Of a stretch of DNA of 64,000 nt, positions 48,501 through 61,000 are shown in pieces; position 1 is the stretch's first letter, and each line of letters begins with the position of its first letter. The notes beneath the pieces are model-generated. The model worked only from the letters and a program-made list of their open reading frames with translations. It had not been told where the DNA came from and did not search any database. Made by a program: the position numbers and the translations under genes. The stretch covers positions 292,474-356,473 of the forward strand of contig WBMW01000433.1 of the NCBI GenBank assembly GCA_013396635.1. The letters run 5' to 3'. The DNA comes from Penelope pileata. Its lineage: Eukaryota > Chordata > Aves > Galliformes > Cracidae.

Positions 48501-50803
48501 ATTTAAGTCATTTAAAGATTCAGACATCATGTTTTGTCCTATAAATTGGTGCTGCAATATTCTTACTGTAAGAGCTAAATTAAAAAGAGTTTGATTTTTA
48601 ATTTGGTTCCAGATAAACAGATTAATCTTCTTCCTGAAAAACTGGTCAGATCTTTCTGAGAGACACACTCACTACCATATTTCAGATTTCCATCCTATCT
48701 CTGAAATGCTTCTTAGGTGTCTTGACTTTTGCCAAATGTCTGGTGCAAAGTCAGCTGAGTTTGTCAGTAGAACAATCAATCTCTCTTGGGAGCTGGGGGG
48801 AATGGTTCTTGAGAGAGCACCAGTAAAACAGTTTATATATCCAAAAGCAACAAAGTTTATATATTCTAAAGCAAAATAAAATTTAGAAATTGGTTTTCAC
48901 GTGCACTGTGTACTGGACTACAACTGGTCAGCAGGCCAACAGTCAAGCTGCATCATCAAGATGAGTTGGCTGATGCTTCAACTTTGCGCAAAAGGTCAGA
49001 AATTACAACTTGACACAAATTTTATCTTTTTTTTTTATAAATCATCCAACTGTAAATTCTGAAATCAATTCATTGGTAACATGGTGAAAAATAAGAAATA
49101 TAGATAAAGAAAAACGTTCTTGTTTTCTCTCGTGGTCAGAGTTAAATACAGTAAAAACTGATATTCATTGCTAACTCTCTGGAACAGTCATTGAAATTTC
49201 TCCGAAGTGTTACATAATTCAATTATGGGCTTTGTTTAATGATTCAGAGCACAGTTTAGATCATTTTTCCAATGAGCTCCTTAATGAAATAATCGCTATT
49301 CTCTTCTTAACAGGATTAAAAGATATGCGGTAACTCAGATGAATTACAAGAGAATTAGTTGAAGTAATCACTTGAAGAGATCTAGCATGGAATAGGTGGA
49401 AATAATTTAGATGCCAAGATCAATTTCCTTATTATTGTAAGGGAAAAGGCGCTTCTGAAAGTAATGACTCTGAATTAAAAGACTGTCAAGATTATCCTGC
49501 CAAACTATTAATAAATTAGTTCAAAGGGATGAGGGATGGTTACTTGAGTGCCAAAGCAAGTAACCTTCAGGTATACTGACATACCAAGAAATGGTTCCAG
49601 ATAACATTTAGGTGTATGGTTTGAATTCCCCTTTTGGCATAATCAATTACTTCTCTCAATGCTGACGTGTTTTGTCAGTGCCCAGTTGGTAATAATGCTG
49701 ATCAGGGAACCTGGGCAGCTGGGGGAAGCAGAGCATTTGTTTGCAGTATAGGCGCAGATAGATTAATTCTTCCGTGACAAACACATTGAGACATGAACAA
49801 CTTTTTGCTGAATGTTTCAAGTCAAGGACTATTTCAAGAGTTTGAGCAGACATTCTGGTAAGTTACTTCCATTTTGTATACCATAAGAAAGACACAAAAG
49901 TTCTCAAAGTAATTAGTTCTCATCTCACTACTGTGGCAAGAAGTAAATGGATTAAATAGGTAAGCAGAAATACTCAAATAATTGCTTTTCTCTGTTTGAT
50001 GGCTGACAAAGAAAAGAAAAGAATATTGAGTGATTACAGATAAAAATGTTGTTCTTGTTGATTAAAAAATAAAGGTTTTGTGAAGAAAATATCACAGAGT
50101 GAAAATTAAGTTTCATTTAGAGAGAGAATTTTACTCCAAGAATTTGCATTAAAAGTGTAAGAAAGAAAAACTAAGTTTAAGGAGAATAATTTTACACTTT
50201 TCCCTAATAGCTCAGCAAGTAAAATATTCCCTGCACCTGCAGGGAGTTTGGTTCCATTTATTAAGGAGCTTTAAATTTACATCACCTAGTATCTTAGTAA
50301 ATGTCTAAACGACCAAGCTGTAAACTGATATGAGAATGTACCTTCAATCACTCACAAATTTTCTTCATGTTAAAAAACAAAGTAATAAGTGGAAATAATT
50401 TCAGATTGGAAATCTGCTTTACTATTTCCCAAGGAGAGGGATCTAATTAGTAGGCTGGAAAGCAATTTTTTCTCTGGTTCAATAAGTATTTAGATAACTT
50501 GCACAAGGTAAAACATCTACAGAAGAGCATAGCCTGTAACAGGATATTTCAGAGATCACTACAGGGTTCTTCTGAGTCCACACAGTCCATTTTGTACATA
50601 TAATGTCCTTAAAATGCTTTTCAGTTGAAAAATGTTTAGGATCTAAATGTCCCACTTTCTGAAAAAGTCCTCTGACTTCCTGCTTAAACCCAAAAAGAAA
50701 ACCAAATGAACTTAAACTGAACAGAAAAGAAAGATTTGAAGAAATAGTAGAAGAAAAGGGAAAAAAAATGTAAGAAACCATTCAAACGATCACATTTTTA
50801 GCA
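45549..50803. other. AT-rich noncoding stretch, no gene seen
   Basis: Short overlapping frames only. A GC-richer patch at 46745-46995 with GCAGCAGCAG has no recognisable coding or repeat identity. An imperfect duplication of about 24 bases lies at 48829-48875. TAAT-rich sequence at 49190-49390 resembles conserved noncoding DNA in style only. Confidence 0.5.
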
Positions 50804-50853
50804 GTCATAAGTAAATCATAAGTAAAAAGTCATAAGTAAATCATAAGTAAAAA
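50804..50853. repeat. Perfect 25-base tandem duplication
   Basis: Positions 50804-50828 and 50829-50853 are identical. Each unit itself contains CATAAGTAAA and CATAAGTAAAA, so there was an older, shorter duplication inside. The lack of mismatches suggests a recent event. Confidence 0.9.
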
Positions 50854-51559
50854 TCCCTTAATTTAAAAAATCTATTTAGAAAATGCTTTTCTTGGTGGAA
50901 AAAGTTGCAGTGTCAGTGCAAAATTGTTTATTTTCATATTCTATTTCTCTTAGAAGTGAAGTTCTTTCTTCTTTTTTTCTTGCATAAATAAAAGCACTGT
51001 CAAAAGGCGTAGTTTTCCTGTTTATGTGCCAAAAAAAAAAAAAATTATCTCCGCTGAAGTGAATGATAAAATTGGGAACATCATTGTACAGGAATTTCAT
51101 CTATGCTTTTACCAAAGGAACATGCAGAAGGAATATTTCCATCTGATCAGACCACTAAAGAGTAAGAAGTTATAACAAAAATGGGAAAAATAATGCAAAC
51201 TGAAGAACTTTAATTAGGAGATCCTGAAGGATTGTGCCGGTTTTGCTTCTATTCAAAACTGACTCTGGTGTAAATCTGAAGCTGGCATGCATGGAGTAAT
51301 AATGATTAGGAGAAAATAGAGAGCAAACGCCCTTTTAATTTCATTCTAATTTATGTATTGTTTCATTAATCAACTGGCTTTCATAGAAATTAAACAGTGG
51401 GAGAGATTTTAGAGAAGTAGCAACTCATCTGACTGACAGCAGTTTTTCAGAACAAAGAGGAAAATCCATTTTGTTTACAAAAACTCAGCTGTTTGAAAGT
51501 GGCAGAATATATCTGCAAGAAAAAAAAAAGTGCTATACTGAATACAGTTAGGAGATTGA
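50854..51559. other. AT-rich noncoding stretch, nothing seen
   Basis: Contains an A run at about 51030-51043; otherwise unique-looking. Confidence 0.55.
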
Positions 51560-51781
51560 AACTCTGCAACTGAAAAAGACTTCTCTAAATGGATAAGACA
51601 TATAGGAGATCTCTTTCCTCTTCTGGTAATGGGCACAGACAGCGACGCAGTGTCAGAGCTGCCCGTTCCCCATGATAGTGACAGTAGTGATGCTGCTGAT
51701 GAAGATAAGATTTCTTTGGATGCACACAGTATCCAAAAAAAAAAACAAATAGAAAGGGACAGCATCAATGAGTTTTTTTAA
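51560..51781 (+). other. Unidentified small open frame with acidic segment
   Basis: A plus-strand frame is open for 73 codons after a TGA at 51557-51559, with an ATG at 51629 that leaves a 50-residue peptide ending at TAA 51779-51781. The peptide holds an acidic, serine-rich stretch (DSDSSDAADED) followed by a basic KKK and a polar end, which differs from the hydrophobic or cysteine-rich chance frames around it. The opposite strand is also open across it (51475-51768). I do not recognise the peptide, and no clear splice sites, promoter or poly(A) site frame it. It could be a fragment of an exon, a pseudogene or chance. Confidence 0.2.
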
Positions 51782-53942
51782 TAACCATAGGAACGCTAAG
51801 GAGATTTTCAGGGAAAATGGAGAGCCGGGGGGAGACAGGCTGCGTTGAAGACTTAAGTTGATGTCTTGAACTCCTGGAGTCAAGGGCAAAACCTCCCTGG
51901 CTTCACCAGGGCCAGGAGCTCACCCTCAATCTGCAAAACACAAAGGGGTAAGCACTACTCACATTGAGCTGATTGCAGAGCCCAGACGGGCAAGTTCAGC
52001 TGCTCATAACAAAAACTGCACTCCTGAGATATTTTTGTTTTTCAGAGGCACAGCATATTTGCTCCAGTCCTACTTCCTTAAAAACAGTGAATGCAAAACT
52101 TTCTACATGAAGAAAATCATTTTCACGTCAGAAAGAATTTCATCAAGAAATCATTATCCTTGATAAACTTTATATGATCGTTTAAAAGTAAATCTTCTTG
52201 TTGTTTACCAATAGTAGTATAAATGAAGCATAAAACCACCATGAGAAAGAAGTTTCTGAAATTATGGGGAGCTTGATGAGACAGTATGCTAACTTGTGAC
52301 AGCAGTTACTTCTCCCTAAGCTGAAAGATTTAAAAAAAATTTCAGAGCACAGAAGAGAGATGTCAGTCTTGGTATGTCAAGGGAGTTACTGCAGAAAACC
52401 TCTCTACACACCCAGGGGCTGATATGGATGAGGGTCTTCCTATGGTCTAGTATAATTAAATAACGTATCTGTAGCCAGCCTCTGTCAGAATACACACATT
52501 AATCTTCCAATTTTACTGAGTAACAGGAGCAACATTGCAACTGGAAGAAAAAGGTTGTGAAATGGCTTTTAGGAGCACCAGCAATCCAAAAAAGAATTAG
52601 CCTGGATGAAAATATTAAGTCCCAATTTTCAAAATCTAAAATCCACTCCAGCTTCTTCCATCTCTGCTCATTTTCTTCTGCTGAAAAGTGACAGTGATTG
52701 ATGTCTTTTCCCACCCAAAACATGCCGTGGTTATTGCTCCTTATGGTTAGAATTAAGCTAACAGCCCAGCTCAAACACTCACCCATTTAGACAAAGCATT
52801 TATTAGCCACGAATCCCTCTGTTCTTACACCACCTCAAAGTTCTTGTGTACGTCACCGAGAAAAACAAAGGGAAGGACTCTGGCATTCAGTCAGAGGACT
52901 CCGGCACCAAACCCTCTAATAAGGCAAGCAGGCATGGAACAACTCTGAGGGCACAGATGTTTAAACCGTATAAAGCTGCAGAAGAAAATAAAGAGCAGCT
53001 GAATTACAAAGGAGGGAAGGGTACAATGTTTGTCTATGGTTAAACTACTGTAAACTTTGAAATCTGTATTATGGAACCCATTATAAAACCCATAACTTTG
53101 ATTTAAAAGTAATAGTCATAAGATTCTTACTTCACCATTATTTATGGTATAATGAAAAGGTATGTTACCAGAATCCCACAAAGTAAATAGATGGATTTCA
53201 TTAAAACTGTCCTGATAAAGAGTAAAATTGAAGGAAAAAGGAAATAACGATTTTTATTTTATGCCAGTTTGTTTTCATAGAGTGATTTGTGCTGCAGAAA
53301 CCAAGGAAGGAAAGATAGGGAAAATTCTTCCCTATTTTCCATAGCATAAGTAGAGTTTTTTAATGGCATTTGAAGGGCGGAAATGACCTACTTCCAGTTG
53401 CTTCTATATTAAGAATCTGGCTACATATTCAATACTTCCCTGAAGAATCAAAGCAACGTACAAATTCAGATCAGGATTGATTTGTCAACACGCTGGTTAA
53501 ATAGATTTGTTGCTAAGAATGTGTTGTAAAAATGAGCACTTGAAACTCTGCCCCAGAAGGGTCCTTCAGGGACATACCTCGTTTTCTTGCCTTGCCTCCT
53601 GGCCTGCTCTATCCTGCTTTCCCTTCCTCTCTCTCCTCTGATGGTTGTACAAGGGAAGTAAAAATTATGGAAGTATGTCTTTGTGCCCCTCTTTTGGGTC
53701 ATTCCTTCACTCCAAAAGGCCTACAAAGCCTGCCCAAAGCAGAACCAGGACTGCTGTGGGAACCATGCTTACACACAAAGCCCATTCCCCACTGGACTAA
53801 AAGAGCCCCAGAAGATCACCCACCCACTCCCTACCCCAGAACTGCTCCTGCCAGAGCAATTTCTTAGAAGAAGAAGACTGTTACAACCAGAGTAAATAGG
53901 CTGCGCTATTTTATAGATTCAATTTAAAAAGAAACATAAAAC
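51782..53942. other. AT-rich noncoding stretch, no gene seen
   Basis: Unique-looking DNA with short frames lacking domains. Confidence 0.55.
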
Positions 53943-54235
53943 TGTAGAATGGTTTGGTTTGAACGGGTCCTTGAAATGTCATCTCCAGCTCCCCTGCCAC
54001 AGGCAGAGATATTGCCCACTAGACTGCCCAAAGCCACATCCTACCCGGCCTTGAACACCTCCAGGAATAGGGTCTCCACAGCTTCTCTGGGCATCACCAA
54101 GCAAAGAATTTCTGGCTGTCTGACAGAGGCCTGGAGGCCTTGTCCCCTTGCTGGGAAAATAGCCCTGCACCAGGGCCCATGCAGGACTTGCATTAGGAAG
54201 GCTGCTCTCCTCTCCCTCTTTCCCAAGAACACTCA
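53943..54235 (-). mobile_element. Old CR1 3' fragment
   Basis: On the plus strand the order GTAGAATGGTTTGGTTTGAA, GTCATCTCCAGCTCCCCTGCC, ACTAGACTGCCCAAAGCC, GGCCTTGAACACCTCCAGG and CCACAGCTTCTCTGGGC is that of the reverse-complemented CR1 3' untranslated region and ORF2 end. After about 54130 the match is weaker (TTAGGAAGGCTGCTCTCC still fits). The copy is diverged and hence old. Confidence 0.85.
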
Positions 54236-57200
54236 GTGGTGGTTTATTCTCCTGATATCATGGGATAGAGGATATGTCACGTAGCATCACTTCTTGGGCA
54301 GCACCCACCACATGCAGTGAGCAGGTGGGAAACAATCATCCAGCATTTGCATATGATTATCTCACTGTGTAGAAACACAGGTAGGAAACAGGCCTCTAGT
54401 CTTACGTTGTAGTTAAGAACATGATATAGTCTGCTGTTACAGCGCATACAGGGGGTTCTGCCCCCAATTCCATCTCTTTAGTTTCCATCTCAAATGGCTG
54501 CTTCTCCCTACTAGTTCTGAGAGGACATTTATCTGCATTTTAAGCAGTGTTTCTCTCCTGCTGCTATTGGTTTCCCTAAGCATATTAGTGCTTTTCCACT
54601 TCCAGTCTGCACCCAGCACAACTGAAGGTGATCAACCACGACTGGGAGCAGATTTCCAGGTGAGTGCTCAGCCAGCCTCAGGTCAAAGGTGCTACAGCTC
54701 TTCTGGCTTCACAGGAAACATCTCTCCTGTTTTATTCTAGGTCATACTTACATTTTTTCAATGACAGATCATAGCAGCAGCACAGTAGTCTACTTCCAGA
54801 GCTTGAGCTTTCTTCCATTTAATTATTGTCTGCTGATGCACTTCTGGCTTGTTGTTCTTATGTTCAAGCCTTTGCATTTCATTTTAATATGTCTAACCCT
54901 ATCAGAGAGCTGGTGCCCTCACACTCATCCACCTTTGCAGCACTGCATTCCAATCCTTACCCATATTAGCAATATTTTCCAAATCTGTCACCCATTCATT
55001 TTTTTAATAGCTTCTGACGTGTTGTGCTGAGACCAGCAGCTGAGTGGAAGGTGAAGTCTGCAAACAAATCAAATCTCATTGAACATCTGCAAAAAGAAAT
55101 ATTTTTTTTTGCAGCTTTTTGTTATGATGTTGTGTCTAGTGGTGTGTGTATGCTCTTCATATGTGTGCTGGAGTACACAGAATATGAGCATTAAAAGTGT
55201 GGCCCTTAATACCACTCAGCCATTTCGGTGATTTCACACTCTCAACTATTAAGCTAGAGGTCTGAGAAGCTGAATTTTCTTTGGGATGAAATGTTCTCAG
55301 ACAGACCGTAAATTCAAATTAGGGAGAAACTTTGATGCTCCCATTTCATGTTCTCATTCTAATTGGGTAAGCTGTTGATGTTGATTTGTTAGGAGCTGAA
55401 TAATCATTGCAAGAAAAGAAGAGCCATGGAGTCCTTTTCACATGTTTATTGTTAAATCTACAGGCTTTTTGACCACCACTGCCTTACAGTGACACCTTCT
55501 GGAAAAAGCTAGGAGAGAAGAGAGAACAGCTGCTCGGCAGAGGAGCAGAGAGTGTGTATGATGGGGCATGAGGTGGCTTTGGAGCACTCGTTTCGGGCCA
55601 GCCTCAGATGTTAAATACCTGTGCAGAGCATTGTCGTAGCCACACAACGGTTTCAACTCTCTTTATTGCTCATGGCTTCAACAGCTTGTGGCTTCAGAAT
55701 TCTTTAAGAAAAAGAATCCATCACAAAAAATTATCCTGCTAATATTCATTTTATGCCGTAAAAGAATACTCAAATATAGGGTGGCAATAATATCACATGT
55801 CGCTTAGAGTCTCACAGAGATAAAAGTGAACAAATGAATAGAAAAAAATATTTTTAATGGATAAAACATTCTTTTATTTTAAGCCCTTTTGGAATATTGC
55901 TGTATTTTGAAATGGACACATGTTAATAGTAAAAGTCTTTAGAGTGGAAAAATAATTTAAGTATGTGCACTTCCAGATTGGATAAGCAGGTAAACAGGAA
56001 AAGCAGCCTTCAAAGTACATTAGAGGAAACTAGCAGAAGATATAAAAATACATATTCCTTTTCTAGACAGTAGTTCAGCTGTTGACAATCCCCTGTTGTG
56101 GCCCAGCGCCCCGTTTCATCTGCTGCTCCCTCAGGGTTAACTCAGTAGAAAGTTACACCAACATCCACAGCAGTTCCATAGGCCACTCGCAATAAACTGT
56201 TGCAAGAGTAGCTCTGCTGTGTCTCACTAGACTTACAAACAAGACTTAGGAGCAAGAAGGACTTTGAGGTTGGTTGATATTGAAGCAAATGAAAGTTTTG
56301 CAAGTTCTGGGATCATGGGATAGCAATGTTCTGTTTGTTAGCAGCACTACTCTGAAGAATGGTTTCTGCCAGAATGGCATAGAAGTAAAATGGTGCATTA
56401 CTGAAAACTGAAATCTGACTGAAAGAAGAGTCCTAGGCCCACTCTACCCCCTATGCCCTGAAGACTACAACCTACTGATTTTCCACATTCTCAGATGTGA
56501 ACATCACAAACAGGAATTCCAAAATGTCTCAACATCCTTACCCGTGTTGTCACTGGTGACACCGGTGCCATGAGTCTCCAGGCATTTGTAAAACAGTGCC
56601 AGCTATAAAATTCCAGCTTATTAGTTAATATACGTAAGCATGAAATCAGCACAGCCATACTGATTTAAACCAGATGAGAGTCTGACCTTTAGTTTGGACA
56701 CAGAACCATGTGGGAGAGGAAATCGTATTATATGAAAAATAGCTATTACATCTATCGGAACAGGATGTTAGTTAGGTGAGCTCAGTTATATTTCTGTGGT
56801 ATGGATGTTAGGAAAAAACCCACCAAGCTGGCTGGTACTTACTTAGCCCAGAGAACAAAACACTGAATGCTGAACCCCTGAGAAATGGAGCAGGCTGGCA
56901 GTATGGTGTGACAAACTCTGACTTGTTCCATCACCTAAGCAGATAGCCTGTGCCCAGATACACGTTGCAGAGACATTCTAGATTTCTGATCTCCAGAACC
57001 ATTCAGGCTACATTGTTGGCCCATTTGGTCCTACTCAACGTGGAGCCAGCACATGGCTAAAACCTGCATTCAGTCTCAAAAAACTGAAAATCAGTGCTAC
57101 CTGTAAAACAGACTTGAATCTTCAAGAGTCTGCCCAATTCACAAGAGATATCTTCCTAACTGGGTCGCTTAGCCCAGTAATTCATTTGTTTCCAACTGTT

Positions 57201-60200
57201 CCCGTTATCCTCTGGGTTTTGGTAGTTCATGTTTCTGATTCCATCTGAAAGAGGACTCTAAGAGTCCCTAAAATAAACCCCACTTAAGTTGCAAAATAGG
57301 AGTCTGGGAGACTTTGCTATATAGATACAATTTCCAGAAGACAAGAAGGGAAAAATATGTAGAACAATAAAAAGATCTCATATAATCAGGGTTGATTACA
57401 GAGTCTAAAAATCATGAAGTTTCCAGACTTTTTATTTTCAACCATTAGCATTCATTTAGCTAGGTCTTCCAGTCTCACCAAAAGGTGAGGTGCTTGGGTG
57501 ACAAATCAGAAGGTAAGGAATACAAAATACCAGGTACTGTAGGATTTGCAATAGAGCAAAGAGTAGGCAACCCTGACTTTATTTCTATGTGAATATAATC
57601 TGACTTCAATGCACTTAAATCTCTGCCCTCTTGTAGATTCCCACTGTGAAGGAGATCACAAGGTTGGGTATAACAGGTGTGTTGTGGAGAGTGTGAGATG
57701 GAAGGAGACATAATATGTACTCACTGTAATTCAGGGGAGTGAAGAGGGAAAGACAGAAAACTAGCAGGAATGAACTGAGACCAGGGAAGAGACTGGTACA
57801 GTGATTTAAATGAAAGGGGTTTGGAGCTGGAATGCAAGCAGATGGCTATCTTAGAATTAGATTTTCTTTTTTAAAAAATAATGATAATCATATTTGTCGC
57901 AATGAGCTCAGAAGACTTGCTATAGCTGCTCTCACTGAGATTCTAGAAACACCACCTTAGTAGAAGCTCTGAAGAAACTGAAGGGAAAGGCTTTTGTAAA
58001 GAACAGCTTAAGACAGTGACTTGAAGGGTTTCTTATTTTCCTTAAGATCAGCTGAATGCTAAATAAAAATTAATCAAGATACACAGGATGCATGCAATTT
58101 TCCCTGATAGCTATGAGAGTCGCATGGTCATAGCAAGAAGGTATTTCAACTGAGATCTAATCCACTGGTCTTGAAACCACAAAATTAAAGGGAGAGGAAG
58201 GCAGAGACAGGGAGAGAAAAAGAGAGAGCATGTATTCGCAAAAAGGCACAAAACGCTTGCTGGCTTTGCTCCGGAAAGGACAAGGAGCCTTCTGTGCCAT
58301 ATGTATAGTTACTGTGAACTGCTCCTTGTAAAATATTTAAATGCAAGTTTCTTTTCAATTCAAGAAGTAATCTTCAGAAAGGACTCTTTTACTGTAACAA
58401 CAATCCATATTAATTTACTACAACAATAACAGAAGTCATTTTGCCAGCTGGTGTTTTGCTTTTACTATAAAGCTTGAAATGGAAACTGCAGCCTGATGAA
58501 AACTGTAAAATTCCAGTAAATGGGATTAGTCATCCTTTTGTGTGCCCCAGTTCCACATATCAAATAACAAGCAGTGACACTCTCAGCTACCAAGTGGAAG
58601 CAAACATACTTCAAAAAGGAATAAAAAGCCGCAGAGAGGATGAGTAACATTTGACATTTTCGTCTCCGGAATTTCTGTAAATGTCTCTTTCCCAGAGGAG
58701 AAATAGCTTCAAAAATATTTAGTCCATTGTGGTGTTACTCTTTGATAGAGCGCTGTGAAATCCAGAGGGGGAAAACACTTAATGAGAACATCTTAATATT
58801 TAACTCTTTACAACCTGGAACAATTTAAGGCATTTCAAATAAAGATTAGAATAGCTGATGGCAAAGGGGAATGGATTTAAGTCTAGCAGATTCCTGATGG
58901 TTGTGGAGAACTAATAGTGTCTTGAGACTTTTAATTTCATCCTCAGGAGAAGAATTTCATCAAATAAGAAGCTATTGATTGTATAAATATTGTATGCCTA
59001 ATCCCTTTGGTTTGGATAAAATATGAATTGTATCGGTCTTAAGAAAAGATTATTATTTCTTTGTTAGAGCCCAAGGGAAACCTTAAATATTTGCATTCTG
59101 CACATGTTGGCCACACAGTATATGAAGCCAAATCTTGATGCATTCCACTGCTTGTGCAGTCTAAAGCAAGGCAACATGTTTGAAAAGGTTGCATATATAA
59201 GTTTCTGAATTAATTGTCAGTTGTTAACTAGCAAAGCACTCAGCTTTCATAAGATTTTGGTGTACTGAATGGAGCTTAAATGCATTACCAACACAAACAT
59301 GCTGCCAAGCACTTTTGTATAACAGGGTTTTATTATTCTGATCTATGGTCAAATCGCATAACAATAAAGTCACATTTGAAAGTTATAATTGCAAATTTCA
59401 CAGTTTGGCTAAAAATTAAATAAACTGTAACAAAACTAAATCCTTGTGAGTGCTTAGTGCTTTTGTTATTCTAACTTCATGCCATGGATCAGAAGAAAAA
59501 ATCCCAATATAATACCTCACTAGCATCAGCTAAATCCTCTTGAAGAATACCGGTAACTTCACAGTGCTGGAAACACTCAAGGTCATTTCTCTCCATCCTG
59601 CAAGGAAGCCATGCTCCACAGCAATCTCACACTTGATGAATCTGCCTCCAGAAACTCAGCCCTGGGTACCTTTCCCTATCTTTTCTTCTGCCACGACAGG
59701 ATATGTCAGCAGAGCATTAACACTGAAACTGCATGTCCACTCTTAATAACAAATAAGTTTATTTGTAGACAGCTGTGGTAAAGACACCTCAAGTGGGCCT
59801 TTCCAGCCTCCTTCACAGTTGGACTGTGGGATTGCACCAGGATTTTCACTATGCCACATTTGCATGGCCAATGCAGAGAGCACAAATCCAATAGGTCCTA
59901 CAGCAAACCGCCGACAACTCTTGGAAATCAACATTTGTCCTTGTCCTCCTAAAACACAATCCCTTAAGCTTTGTTTCCATCCCAGCAAATTAGGCTGTGA
60001 AGTGCTAGAAGTTGTGGAAAACAAACCCAGCTGAAAAGGAAATCATGTGTCTGAGTTCAAAAAACAATCAGGATTAAAATTTCCACTTTACCTGCTACTT
60101 TCCTGCTGTCTTGAGGCGTCTCCTAAAGACTATTAGCACATACTTAAAACAGGTAAACTGCAACCTTGTTTTTTCATTATGTGCTATGGTAAAGGGCTGC

Positions 60201-60779
60201 CATGGAGCTGAACCTTGCACCACTGACTTTGACCCTGGAAAATGTGCTTGTAAGTCACTATGCTTATAACTTATTTCATTCCTGACAGTACCAACAGGCT
60301 TTGCCACAAACCCAGTCCTCACTGTTTTCAACAGAAGGCATATGCACACGGGCAAGAAATTGAAGGCAGAGTGATTTTGGGACAGCCAGGGTGTTGGTAC
60401 CACTGTAGCCACTCTATTTGTCAGGCTGTAGGATGGAAAGCTTGGAGCTAGTCACCAGAACAAACTGCAGAGAGAAAGAGTATAACCAAAGAGAGATGCT
60501 GGTCACTGACCATTCCTCTGAGCCAAATCCACCTCTCCTCTCTTTGGAAAGACACCCTGCCTTCACTGCTGACATAACCATGAGCTACACCACATTCTAT
60601 CAGGAAGGATAAAATTTTACCTTGCCTTTTGATATGAAGAGGGGAATCCATACTGCCTAACCAAGCACTCTGTGGACTTCAGGCTGAAATACACAGTATT
60701 TTACAGTTTGGTTTTAACGTGCTTATGCCATACACTTGATCTTTCCAAAGGAGTAATGAGGTGAACGAAGAAAACTAAG
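54236..60779. other. AT-rich noncoding stretch, no gene seen
   Basis: Unique-looking DNA with short overlapping frames; the longest, 113 codons at 54689-55030, is hydrophobic and domainless. A GC-richer patch at 56090-56220 and a purine-rich patch at 58188-58230 were noted without identification. Confidence 0.5.
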
Positions 60780-61000
60780 GCACTGTTCCAGTGCATCTTC
60801 CTTTCTGGGCTCACAGCACATGCAGCGGGAGCGCAGAGGCAGCACACACGTGCACAAAGCCCAGCAAACCCAGTCGGGGCTGCAGGAGAGCTGGCAGCGG
60901 TGCCAGTAGAAAACCCCACATCTCCTGACAGCCCTCCTTCTATGCTGCAGCTGGCTGGCAACTGTTCAGCAGCTGCAGGGAGGAGGAGGAGCAGGGGAAC
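60780..61000. other. Isolated GC-rich patch
   Basis: About 220 bases clearly richer in GC than the flanks, with several CpG sites (around 60830, 60850, 60880 and 60900) and CAGCTG-type words. A minus-strand frame of 128 codons (60701-61087) crosses it. Its alanine- and cysteine-rich middle follows from the base composition. It might be an old repeat, a small exon or a weak regulatory island. Confidence 0.3.

Noticed and set aside
49448..49475. TTCTGAAAGTAATG, resembling the mariner terminal repeat
   Set aside because: Only about 14 bases match and no partner end or element body is nearby.
53979..54284. Frames of 63-111 codons on both strands
   Set aside because: They lie within the old CR1 fragment and reflect its GC-rich sequence.
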